DNA of 64,000 nt. It comes from Saprospiraceae bacterium (lineage in GTDB: Bacteria; Bacteroidota; Bacteroidia; Chitinophagales; Saprospiraceae). The notes beneath the pieces were generated by a model, which saw only the letters and a list, made by a program, of their open reading frames with translations, was not told the origin of the DNA and ran no database searches. The DNA is taken from contig JAIPBL010000024.1 of the NCBI GenBank assembly GCA_021739645.1, positions 1 through 64,000 on the forward strand, in the 5' to 3' direction. Made by a program: the position numbers and the translations under genes. Shown here piece by piece: positions 7,270 to 16,300 of the stretch. The first letter of the stretch is position 1; each line of letters opens with the position of its first letter.

Positions 7270-9384
7270 ATGACTGAAGCCAAATCGCAGATAGAAAGAA
7301 CAACCCTCCAAACCGCCTTCCGCCTCATGGCCACCGCCAAGAGCATGACAGAGGTTTACGAAGAAAACTTCAAGTTCGTCTCCAAATACGTGCACGCAAC
7401 CAGCCGGGGGCACGAAGCACCCCAGATAGCCCTCGGCCTCCAACTCCTCCCACAGGACTGGGTAGCGCCCTACTATCGTGACGACTCCATCCTGCTGTCC
7501 ATCGGTATGACACCCTACGACCTCATGCTCCAGCTCATGGCCAAGCGGGACGACCCTTTTTCCGGAGGCCGCAGCTACTACTGTCACCCCAGTCTCCGTG
7601 ACGACGACAAGCCCAAAATCCCGCACCAGTCTTCCGCCACCGGCATGCAGGCCATCCCGACGACGGGGGTTGCACTCGGTGTTCAATATTTGGAAAACAC
7701 AAGTGAATTACAATTTACGAATTACGATTTACGATTGGGGAACGACGACGACCCAATCGTAAATCGTAAATCGTCAATCGTAATTTGTTCTTTGGGCGAT
7801 GCCTCCGTCACCGAAGGCGAAGTGGCTGAAGCGATGCAAATGGCTGCCCTCAAGCAATTGCCCATCCTCTACTTTGTGCAGGACAACGGCTGGGACATCA
7901 GCGCCAACGCTGCTGAAACCCGAGCGCAGGATGCCGCCGACTACGCCAAGGGCTTCCACGGCATCGAGACCCGGCGAATGGATGGGAGCGATTTTTTCGA
8001 GTGCTTCGCAACCTTGCAGGAGGTCATCGAAACGATGCGGGAGGAGCGTAGGCCGTTCCTAGTCCATGTGTCGGTGCCGCTGCTCAACCACCATACCTCT
8101 GGCGTGCGCAAGGAATGGTACCGGGATGATTTGGAGGAAGCGCAAAGCCGTGACCCGTACCCGATTTTCCGAAAGCAACTTCTGGAAGAAGGTTTTTCAG
8201 AAAAAGAATTGAAAAAAATAGAGGCCGAGGCCCGCAAAACGGTCGAGGTCGATTTTGAAAAAGCAAAGGCCGCCGAAGACCCCCGGCCCGAAGATTTGTA
8301 CACCCACGACTTTGCTCCGACACCCATCACCGAGGAGGTGGGCGAGCGAGAACCCGCAAATGGCGAAGTGAAAGTGATGGTGGACAGTGCATTGTTCGCC
8401 ATTGAGGAACTGATGCACAAACACCCAGAATGCCTGCTTTACGGGCAGGACGTCGGGCGCAGGCTCGGCGGCGTGTTCCGGGAAGCGGCGACACTGGCCG
8501 AGAAGTTCGGCGACCACCGGGTTTTCAACACGCCCATTCAGGAGGCGTTCATCGTCGGAAGCACTGTGGGCATGAGCGCCGTGGGCCTCAAACCCATCGT
8601 GGAAGTACAGTTCGCCGACTATATCTGGCCGGGGCTGAACCAGCTCTTCACCGAAGTCAGCCGCTCGTGTTACCTCTCCAACGGCAAATGGCCCGTGAGC
8701 TGCATCATCCGGGTGCCCATTGGCGCTTATGGTAGTGGTGGCCCCTACCATTCGAGCAGTGTGGAGTCGGTTTTGACGAACATCCGGGGCATTAAAATCG
8801 CCTACCCCAGCAACGGTGCCGACCTCAAGGGTTTGCTGAAAGCAGCCTACTACGACCCGAACCCCGTCGTGATTTTGGAACACAAGGGCTTGTATTGGTC
8901 TAAAGTTCGTGGCACGGAGATGGCCAAGTGCATCATGCCTGCCGAGGATTATGTGTTGCCCTTCGGCAAAGCCCGCACGGTTGTTTTTGCGGAGCAAAGC
9001 GAAGTGGAAAAAGGCCGCTCACTGGCCGTCATCAGCTACGGCATGGGCGTCCACTGGGCACTGAATGCCGCCAAAAACTTCGATGGCCGAGTAGAAGTGA
9101 TTGACCTGCGCACCCTTTACCCGCTCGACGAAGCGGCCATGTTCGAGGCCACGAAGCGCCACGGAAAATGCCTCGTGGTGACCGAGGAGCCAGTAAACAA
9201 CACCTTTGCACAGAGCCTCGCCGCCCGCATTTCGGAGCAGTGTTTTCAATGGCTCGATGCGCCCGTGCGAACCCTCGGTGCACAAAATATGCCCGCCGTG
9301 CCGCTGAATGAAACATTGGAACGGGAGATGATTCCGTCCATTGAAAAAGTGGCAGCGGCGATGGAGGATTTGTTGGCGTGGTGA
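7270..9384 (+). CDS. 2-oxoacid dehydrogenase E1, fused alpha and beta subunits (branched-chain type)
   Basis: 704 residues from ATG 7270. Residues 1-330 are E1 alpha, with a thiamine-diphosphate motif GDASVTEGE...QDNGWDIS near 177-205. Residues about 360-704 are E1 beta (EAFIVGSTVGMSAVGLKP, VEVQFADYIWPG, GPYHSSSVES). The fusion oxidatively decarboxylates a 2-oxoacid and loads the lipoyl arm of E2; an E2 gene lies at 47.2-48.5 kb. Branched-chain 2-oxoacids are the likely substrate given the crotonase neighbour, but this is inference. Residues 146-173 are encoded by a heptamer-repeat hairpin inserted in frame just before the thiamine site (see the repeat at 7705-7787). No frame break results. 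Confidence 0.9.
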   Translation: MTEAKSQIERTTLQTAFRLMATAKSMTEVYEENFKFVSKYVHATSRGHEAPQIALGLQLLPQDWVAPYYRDDSILLSIGMTPYDLMLQLMAKRDDPFSGGRSYYCHPSLRDDDKPKIPHQSSATGMQAIPTTGVALGVQYLENTSELQFTNYDLRLGNDDDPIVNRKSSIVICSLGDASVTEGEVAEAMQMAALKQLPILYFVQDNGWDISANAAETRAQDAADYAKGFHGIETRRMDGSDFFECFATLQEVIETMREERRPFLVHVSVPLLNHHTSGVRKEWYRDDLEEAQSRDPYPIFRKQLLEEGFSEKELKKIEAEARKTVEVDFEKAKAAEDPRPEDLYTHDFAPTPITEEVGEREPANGEVKVMVDSALFAIEELMHKHPECLLYGQDVGRRLGGVFREAATLAEKFGDHRVFNTPIQEAFIVGSTVGMSAVGLKPIVEVQFADYIWPGLNQLFTEVSRSCYLSNGKWPVSCIIRVPIGAYGSGGPYHSSSVESVLTNIRGIKIAYPSNGADLKGLLKAAYYDPNPVVILEHKGLYWSKVRGTEMAKCIMPAEDYVLPFGKARTVVFAEQSEVEKGRSLAVISYGMGVHWALNAAKNFDGRVEVIDLRTLYPLDEAAMFEATKRHGKCLVVTEEPVNNTFAQSLAARISEQCFQWLDAPVRTLGAQNMPAVPLNETLEREMIPSIEKVAAAMEDLLAW
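7705..7787. repeat. heptamer-repeat hairpin inside the E1 coding sequence
   Basis: The left arm 7705-7739 and right arm 7752-7787 are imperfect inverted copies built from the 7-bp unit AATCGTA; the outermost loop-proximal 17 bp (CCCAATCGTAAATCGTA) match exactly. The same unit recurs between genes at 9450-9487, 43675-43759 and 54013-54044. Here it is translated in frame as residues 146-173 of E1. Confidence 0.9.
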
Positions 9385-9449
9385 AAGACAATGTTCCATA
9401 ACTGGTTGTTTAAGCGTACCATATCATCCGCTATCGGGCAACGACGCCC

Positions 9450-9487
9450 CCAATCGTAAATCGCTAAATCGTAAATCGTAAATCGTC
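9450..9487. repeat. AATCGTA heptamer array abutting a stop codon
   Basis: Five units of AATCGTA, AATCGCT and AATCGTC lie between two convergent genes and end at 9487, immediately before the TAG stop (minus strand) of the propeller protein at 9488. Only one arm is present, with no inverted partner. A short GGGC..GCCC hairpin lies at 9436-9449. Confidence 0.85.
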
Positions 9488-11098
9488 CTACCTCGCCACC
9501 ACCAGCCTCGCACTTGCCTTTGGCCTGTCTTTTTCCAGCAGCACGATACTGTAAATCCCCGCAGGCCAGTCCGACACCTCCAGCGAATGCAGGTAGGCAT
9601 AAGGCGGAAAGCGGTGCCACTCCATCACCCGCCCCAGCATGTCCACCACCTGTAGTTCAGCGGCCACATGGTTGCCGTAGCTGGGCAGCGTGATGGCCAC
9701 CTCCACCTGCCCGCTCGCCACCGTGGGCGATGCGGTGACGCCGTAGCCGCCGTCAGAGACTGGCGAACTGACACTGCTCAGTATCGTGTCGCAGCCGCTG
9801 CCCGTGAGGGGGCCGAGGCGGTAGTTCGGGTGCGGCGTGGAGAAAAGGTAGTACGGCACGTTGGGGCCGAGGCAGGAGGGTAGGTTCTCCGCAGCAATGC
9901 AGTAGCCGCTGGCTTCCCCTGGTTCATCGGGATATTCAATGAGGTTGTGTGCAGTCCACCCAAAATTGTACAATTTTCCATCGGGGCCGAGGGTGAAAGG
10001 ACCAAAGCCGCCAACCCCGCCATCTGGCCACAGGTTCTGGAAATCGTCCAGCGCCCAGGGAACCCCGCCCAGGGGCATCCTGCTGGCAAGGATGTCGGAT
10101 GCCCAGAGGTCGTACTGGACAAAACCGGCCCACCCCACCCCGTACAGGTAGCGGCCCGAGGGCGAAAAGGCGAAGCCATAGACAGTGGCATAGCCCTCGC
10201 CCCCGTTGTACTCCAGGTAGGTGGAGCCCAGGCTGAAGGTGTCCATCAGCGATACCTCCCCGCTGCAACGGTCGAAGCCCATCAACTTGGCATAACCGAG
10301 GCCGAAGTTATCGAGCAGCATGCTGCCGTCCGGGGAGACGTCAAGCAGGTTGAGCGCCGAATTCCAAAAATCGCTGCAGTCATACCAGTCAGAGCTAAGC
10401 CCGGTCATGCTGCTCTCCACGGTGAGCAGCACCGAGTCCCGCTGCAGCAGGGAGGATAGGAAATCCATCCCGTCGGGGCTGCGCTGCACCAGCCACCAGT
10501 CGTGTCCGTTGCCGTGCTGAACCACCGCAAAGGCTGCCCCCATCAGCACTTCGTTGATGTAGCGGTTTTTATAGACCACTTTGCCCTTGCCACCGTTGAG
10601 CCGCATGTCTATCTTGCTGAGCTGCATCCTGGATGACACCGAGGGGACGTCACAAGGCTCCAAATCCTCATCGGAGATGAAGGAGTGAAGCATGTAATAG
10701 ACGCCCTCCTCGTAGCCATCGGGGATGAGCTGGTACGTATGGGGGACGTACCCGTAGTTAAAAATGTTGTTGCCATCGATAGCCCCCTCGTTGAAGCCCT
10801 TGCCACCCTCCATGATGTAGCCGTCCCAGGAGACTACCACGTTGCCGTTGGTGTAGAACTGAAGGTTGCCAGAGGCATCGCTCATGGCGACGCTTTCCAG
10901 TAAGTCTATTATATCAGAGGTTGGCTGTCGAACCTCGTAACCGATGCTGTCGTTTTCAAAGCCCATGATGACAGGCTGGTACAGTGTGTCCAGAAAGAAT
11001 ACCCCCATCCAGTTCCTGTCATGATGCTGTGCATGACCGCCCTGAACGCCGGCAAGAAGGGCAAATAAGGTTAAAACTGTGTATATTGAACATTTCAT
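9488..11098 (-). CDS. T9SS-secreted beta-propeller protein (propeller A)
   Basis: 536 residues from Met at 11098 (MKCSIYTVLTLFALLAG..., cleavage near GHAQ); a longer in-frame start would add 20 residues ahead of the signal peptide. The middle has propeller-like repeats with motifs shared with two other proteins here: QHGNGHDWWLVQRSPDG, FDRCSGEVSL, FAFSPSGRYLYGVGW, YRLGPLTGSGCDT. The last 75 residues are a type A T9SS sorting domain (VDMLGRVMEW..., PAGIYSIVLL). Closest relative in the window is propeller B at 11.7-13.3 kb, by tandem duplication. Predicted to be cell-surface or released; ligand unknown. Confidence 0.85.
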   Translation of the reverse strand: MKCSIYTVLTLFALLAGVQGGHAQHHDRNWMGVFFLDTLYQPVIMGFENDSIGYEVRQPTSDIIDLLESVAMSDASGNLQFYTNGNVVVSWDGYIMEGGKGFNEGAIDGNNIFNYGYVPHTYQLIPDGYEEGVYYMLHSFISDEDLEPCDVPSVSSRMQLSKIDMRLNGGKGKVVYKNRYINEVLMGAAFAVVQHGNGHDWWLVQRSPDGMDFLSSLLQRDSVLLTVESSMTGLSSDWYDCSDFWNSALNLLDVSPDGSMLLDNFGLGYAKLMGFDRCSGEVSLMDTFSLGSTYLEYNGGEGYATVYGFAFSPSGRYLYGVGWAGFVQYDLWASDILASRMPLGGVPWALDDFQNLWPDGGVGGFGPFTLGPDGKLYNFGWTAHNLIEYPDEPGEASGYCIAAENLPSCLGPNVPYYLFSTPHPNYRLGPLTGSGCDTILSSVSSPVSDGGYGVTASPTVASGQVEVAITLPSYGNHVAAELQVVDMLGRVMEWHRFPPYAYLHSLEVSDWPAGIYSIVLLEKDRPKASARLVVAR

Positions 11099-11118
11099 AT
11101 TAGATGTTTTTTGCCAAA

Positions 11119-11154
11119 AACAAGAGGCTGTCCACATTGGGGCAGCCTCTTGTT
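11119..11154 (-). terminator. terminator after the orphan sorting-domain fragment
   Basis: Perfect 12-bp arms (AACAAGAGGCTG / CAGCCTCTTGTT) followed on the minus strand by a T-run. The hairpin sits between the fragment (stop 11168) and propeller A (start 11098). It is a diverged copy of the hairpin at 13343-13373. Confidence 0.75.
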
Positions 11155-11167
11155 CCAAAAAATGGAA

Positions 11168-11686
11168 TTAACGGTGTTGAACGACAAAAGTCTTGCTGAT
11201 TATTTTGTTGTTCGCAATCAACTTGGCCACATAAACACCTTCTGGCCAACCCTGCACGGAAATGGAGAGGGTTGTGTTTGCCGATGGCAATACTGCCTCG
11301 TGGATATTCTGGCCGTTCAGGTTAAAGACCTGCACCTTTATTTGCTCCCCGTCATCCATTGAGAGGTTCAAAGAGACATTTACTACATCGTGGGCCGGAT
11401 TGGGCAAAATGCGCAAAATTGGGCTTTCTTCTGCCACTGAAGGTGTTTCCCCTTCGACGCTGCGCTGTTGAAGGCTACTACAGTTGCCCTCATCGTAGTA
11501 CTCTTTGAGCCAGACGGCACAGAGGCCCCTGGCGTCCAGCACGGCTCGGCCTCCGTCAGGCAAGCAGGCTTGGGCAATCGTGCGCAGGTCGTTGGTAGTA
11601 GTGGCATCAGGTTCTGTTCCAGCCAGCCAGTGGAGTGCTATTTCGTTGTAGCGCTTCTCGTACCAGGTATTGCTTGCAGTTGTCAT
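11168..11686 (-). CDS. orphan C-terminal fragment with T9SS sorting domain (duplicate of the beta-helix protein's tail)
   Basis: 172 residues from Met at 11686 and no signal peptide. It matches the C-terminus of the large beta-helix protein at 13.4-17.6 kb nearly residue for residue: EKRYNEIALHWLAGTEP, GGRAVLDARGLCAVWLKEYY, then a sorting domain ending TFVVQHR. Without a signal peptide it could not reach the T9SS, so I read it as a truncated duplicate left over from tandem duplication. It begins 23 bp after the stop of propeller B. The frame is intact, so the duplication may be recent. Confidence 0.75.
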   Translation of the reverse strand: MTTASNTWYEKRYNEIALHWLAGTEPDATTTNDLRTIAQACLPDGGRAVLDARGLCAVWLKEYYDEGNCSSLQQRSVEGETPSVAEESPILRILPNPAHDVVNVSLNLSMDDGEQIKVQVFNLNGQNIHEAVLPSANTTLSISVQGWPEGVYVAKLIANNKIISKTFVVQHR

Positions 11687-11709
11687 ATCTTTCGATGGTT
11701 TGTCCAGAC

Positions 11710-13317
11710 TTACCTCGCCACCACCAGCCTCGCCGCCGCCCTTACTCTTCCATTTTCCAATAGCACCACGTTGTACAGCCCCGCCGCCCAGCCCGACACG
11801 TCCAGCCAGTGCAGGTAGGCGTAGGGCGGGAAGCGGTGGCACTCCATGACCCGCCCAAGCATGTCCACTACCTGTATTTCAGCGGCCACCTGGCTGCCGT
11901 AGCCGGGCAGCGTGATGCTGACCTCCACCTGGCCGCTGGCCACCGTGGGCGATGCAGACACGCCATAGTCGCTGCCTGCCACTGGCTCTTTGGTGCTGCT
12001 CAGAATAGTATCGCAGCCGCTGCCCGTGAGGGGGCCGAGGCGGTAGTGCGGGTGGGGCGTGGAAAAAAGGTAGTACGGCACGTCGGGGCCGAGGCAGGAG
12101 GGCGGGTTGTCCGCAGCGACACAGTACCCGCTGGACTCTCCTAGCTCGTCGGGGTACTCAATGACGTTGTGCGTGGTCTCGTAAAGGCTGTACAGCTTGC
12201 CATCGGGGCCGAGGCAGAAAGCGCCGTAGCCGAGGGGCTGGCCCTCCAGCACGTTCTGTAAATCGTCCATGTCCCAAGGTACCCCGCCCAGCAGCACCTT
12301 GCTGGCAAGGATATCGGACGCCCACAGGTCATACTGGGCAAACCCGCCCCATCCCACCCCATACAGGTACCGGCCGGAAGGGGAGAAGGCAAAAGTAGTG
12401 ACCGTGGGGTGTACCAATTGGTTTTCATATACAAGCGGCACAGTGCCCAGGCTGAAGGTGTCAATAAGAGACACTTCCCCGCTACAGCGGTCGAAGTCCA
12501 TCAGCTTAGCATGGCCCACACCATAGTTGTTGAGCAGCATGCTGCCGTCCGGAGAAACTTCGAGCAGGTTCTGTGCAGTTATGATTAAATCCCAACAGTC
12601 GAACCAGTCGGAGCTTAGGCCTTGCATCGTGCTCTCCACGGTGAACAGCACCGAGTCCTTGCGCAGCAGGGTAGAGCGAAAATACAGCCCGTCGGGGCTA
12701 TGCCGCACCAGCCACCAGTCATGCCCGTTTCCGTGCCGCACCACGGCAAAGGCTGGGGCCATTATCTCCTCGTCGAAGTAGTGGTTCTTGTAGGCCACTT
12801 TGCCACGGCTCTCGTTGAGCCTCATGTCTATCTTGCTTATTTGCATTTTGGGGGCTGCAATCGAGTAACAGGAATCACCCCAAGGCTCCACCGTGATGAA
12901 GGAGTGCAGCATGTAATAGACTCCCTCCTCGTAGCCGTCGGGGATGAGCTGGTAAGTGTAGGGGACGTATTCGGCGTTCATGGTGTTACCATCGAGCGTC
13001 CCCTCGTTGAAGCCCTTGCCGCCCTCCATGATGTAACCGTCCCAGGATACCACCACGTTGCCGTTGGTGTAGAACTGGAGGTTGCCAGAGGCGTCGCTCA
13101 TGGCAACGGCCTCCTGTAAGACGATAAAGTCAGAGGTTGGCGGCGCAGCCTGATAGATGATTTCGTCGCTTTCAAAGCCCATGAAGATGGGGCTATAAGT
13201 CCCATTTGTATCCACATCAACGCCAATCCAATGCTTATCGTGCTGCTGCCCGTATGCTTCCTGAAGACCAATCAACAGGACAGTAGTTGTAAAAAATAGG
13301 TAGATTGACCGTTTCAT
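11710..13317 (-). CDS. T9SS-secreted beta-propeller protein (propeller B)
   Basis: 535 residues from Met at 13317 (MKRSIYLFFTTTVLLIGL..., cleavage near AYGQ). It is a close paralogue of propeller A over its whole length, sharing MSDASGNLQFYTNGNVVVSW, RHGNGHDWWLVRHSPDG, FDRCSGEVSLIDTFSLG and YRLGPLTGSGCDT, and ending in the same type A sorting domain (RLVVAR). It follows the beta-helix gene after a hairpin terminator. The order beta-helix then propeller is repeated at 31.8-36.1 kb, which suggests the two products work together at the surface. Ligand or substrate unknown. Confidence 0.85.
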   Translation of the reverse strand: MKRSIYLFFTTTVLLIGLQEAYGQQHDKHWIGVDVDTNGTYSPIFMGFESDEIIYQAAPPTSDFIVLQEAVAMSDASGNLQFYTNGNVVVSWDGYIMEGGKGFNEGTLDGNTMNAEYVPYTYQLIPDGYEEGVYYMLHSFITVEPWGDSCYSIAAPKMQISKIDMRLNESRGKVAYKNHYFDEEIMAPAFAVVRHGNGHDWWLVRHSPDGLYFRSTLLRKDSVLFTVESTMQGLSSDWFDCWDLIITAQNLLEVSPDGSMLLNNYGVGHAKLMDFDRCSGEVSLIDTFSLGTVPLVYENQLVHPTVTTFAFSPSGRYLYGVGWGGFAQYDLWASDILASKVLLGGVPWDMDDLQNVLEGQPLGYGAFCLGPDGKLYSLYETTHNVIEYPDELGESSGYCVAADNPPSCLGPDVPYYLFSTPHPHYRLGPLTGSGCDTILSSTKEPVAGSDYGVSASPTVASGQVEVSITLPGYGSQVAAEIQVVDMLGRVMECHRFPPYAYLHWLDVSGWAAGLYNVVLLENGRVRAAARLVVAR

Positions 13318-13342
13318 AAAAGAAGTGGGTTGGATTAAAAAA

Positions 13343-13373
13343 AGGAGGCTGCCCCAAATGTGGGCAGCCTCCT
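13343..13373 (-). terminator. terminator between the beta-helix gene and propeller B
   Basis: Perfect 12-bp arms (AGGAGGCTGCCC / GGGCAGCCTCCT) followed on the minus strand by seven T. It would end or attenuate the transcript of the beta-helix gene 16 bp after its stop. Confidence 0.8.
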
Positions 13374-13388
13374 GGTTCAAGCAAAAAA

Positions 13389-16300
13389 TCAACGGTGCTG
13401 GACAATGAATGTCTGGCTGAAGGTTACGTTGCCACGCACTGTCTTGGCCACGTAAACGCCATTGAGCCAACCGCGTACGGGCACGGTCAATTCCTCGTTT
13501 TCAGCGTACAGGGTGGAAGTGTACACCTTTTGGCCGTTCAGGTTCAAGAACTGCACCTGTAGGCTCTCTCCTTCGGCCATCGGTACGTTCAATGAAACGC
13601 TCACCACATCATTCGCAGGGTTTGGCACGATGCGGAGTACCGGGTCTGTTGCTGCCGTTACAGTTGCTGCCCCCTCCTCACTGCGTGGTTGCAGGCTACC
13701 ACAGTTGCCCTCGTCGTAGTATTCCTTGAGCCATACCGCACATAGGCCCCTGGCGTCCAGCACGGCCCGTCCGCCATCCGCCAGGCAGTTCTGGGCTATC
13801 GTGCGCAGGTCACTGGCGGCAGTACCATTTGGTTCGGTGCCGGCCAGCCAGTTGAGGGCTATCTCGTTGTAACGTTTCTCGTTCCAGCCATAGGGCGTAC
13901 TGCCGTCGAGGGCGGCATTCTGTGCCAACAACTGGGCGACGGTGGCCTGCACAGTGGGGGCGAACTGGTCTTCCGCCTGTTGCAATTGGGCCTGCAACGC
14001 CTCGCCTTGCTGGATGGCCGCATTGATATCGCCCTGCAGGGACGCTTCAAGGCTCGGGTCGGTGGCGATGACGTCGAACCACTGCTGTAACTGGTTGCCG
14101 AGCACGTTCAAGCTGTCATAGGTAGGCTCCAATGTGGCTTGGTGTGCCGCTATGTCCGCCATCAATTGCAGCCATGCCTTCCGCAGCGTTTCGCTCTGCC
14201 CAATGAAGGTTGCATCCTGCGCTGACTTGAAGTTCGACAGGGCGCTGCTGCCGTTCAGCCAAGCCGGATTGTCGAGCAAGTGACCGTAAATGCCTTGCCG
14301 CAGCGAGGTCTGTTGCGCCGCCGTCAGGGTACTCCAGGTCGCTGCATCCTGCACGATGGCCGCGTAATCCACTTCCGGATCGGGGTCCGGAGGTGTCAGC
14401 ATGGCGAAACAGCCACTGGTCGAATTGCAAAACGTTGAAGGGGCGCTTGTAATGGTAATGCTTCCAGAATTTATCATCATGCCCGGACTGTGATTTGGGA
14501 AATGGACACTGCCCAGAAGTGCATTTGAAGGTCTGCGAAACCTGCTTTGCGTGACACCAAAGCTGTTAGGGTCCGTATTAGCATGCTGCACCTCCACGTT
14601 ACCACCCCCTTGGTTCCCCTGGCCTGTCCATGAATTGTAATTGGTGTTGTTTAGGTGCTGTGCACCTGTAAAGGCACCGGCATCATAAACAAGGCTCGAC
14701 TGCCAACTGAAATTGAATTCGTTCCATTGGATGAGGGAGCCGGTGACGCCCCGGTTGTCGCCGTTGAAGTGCATGTCGTTGACGTTGCCCGACAGAAAAT
14801 TACCGGAATAGGTGTTCTCGTCGGATGAAATGACATGAACTCCGGTGGGCTTGAACAGCACCTCGTTGCACTCCACCACCGCATCGCCGCCACCGGAGAG
14901 TTCAATCCCCGTGGCGTCTGAAAAATTGCTCATCAGGTTCCGCCGCACACAGTAGCCTCTTGCCCCCGTGATCCCGATACCGACCCCGTTCGTGAGCGCC
15001 AGGTCAATGGTGTTGTGCTCGATGCTGAACGGTTGGGTCAAGTCTTCCGTGCTGGTGAGGACAATGCCCCCGTTCATCGGGTCGGCGCCGTTCGTTGACA
15101 CCGTAATCTGGTTGCCCCTAATATCCAGTGAGTTGTTGGCGGCAGTAAAGTTCCCGGTGATGCCGAAACCTTCGCCAGCGCTGTTGCTGCCATCGGTCTG
15201 GATGGTATTCAGGCTAATAATACTGCCAACTTCCAGTCTGCCCGGTGAGGTGATATTCAAATCATAGCCACCTGCGATGCCAGCGGTATTGATGCTGCCA
15301 AGGGCACTTGCAGCAGCACGTAGCGTGTGTCGCCCTCGGACAATGCGATCCCTGACGGCGTAGGACAAGGTGCCCAGTTCTTCGAAATTCGTAAAGGAGG
15401 CCCGGTTTAGTTCCAGGAGAGAGTTACTGCTCAAGCTCCAAAAAAAGTCAATTCCGATGGCGGACTCCCCAACCGGATTGTTCGGCACGCCCGGTGAAGT
15501 GGCGTATTCCCGAAGGTTGTGGATATTCAAACCCCTTGCTATCAACCTTGTGTTCCGGAAATTGAGTCCTCTTTCATAATTAAAGATTTCATTATTGCCA
15601 AAACTGCCAGGGTCAATGGTAACGTTTAGGGTTGAGCTATTAACATTCTGAAAATCAATGGCATTCACTGCGGTGCAGCCACAGATATGGGGGTCTTCGG
15701 GTGCGCCGTTGAATGTATTGGCGTGGAACTTCGAGAACAATACGTGCTGCCCGACAGACTTGATGCCGTAGAAATTGTTCACGAAACTGGAACCTACGCT
15801 GTAAATGAGCGGGAAAGGTGAACCTGCCGACAAAGAAGGGTAATGGATGGCATAATTGGCATCCATGATGGTTGCGGGCACCAATCGGATTAGGGTGAGT
15901 CTCTGTGACCGGATGCCCTTCCATCGGCAACAGCCAGCAAAAAGTGGAAGGTCCAACCTGACAGCACTACGAATGGTGGTACCTATCAACTCGAAAGCCC
16001 TGCGAGGGGCAGCACTGGTGCCCTGTACCAATATTTCAGATTCCCTGCCCATGTTCCAGACCCCACCATTGAACGCACCGTCAATGTCGGCGGTGAGCAA
16101 CCCATCAATTAGCAATGGGACTGGGCCATTGGCATTTTGCTGGAGGAACGTGAGTACATTCTGTCCCGTAAAAGGCAAAATATCGCTAAATTCAATTTCT
16201 CCGCCGAATTCACCTAGGTAGGCTCCTGGGAAGTGCTCTACACAAACTGTTTCAGAAACCGATTCATCGCAACAATAAACAGTGTGTGTTATGCATATTT

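Noticed and set aside
11098-11158. Longer N-terminus for propeller A (and equivalent longer starts for propeller B, TraB, DUF1697, E2, accC and GldH neighbour genes)
   Set aside because: Extra residues precede clear signal peptides or family starts, or are translations of hairpin repeats; the internal ATG gives a normal protein.
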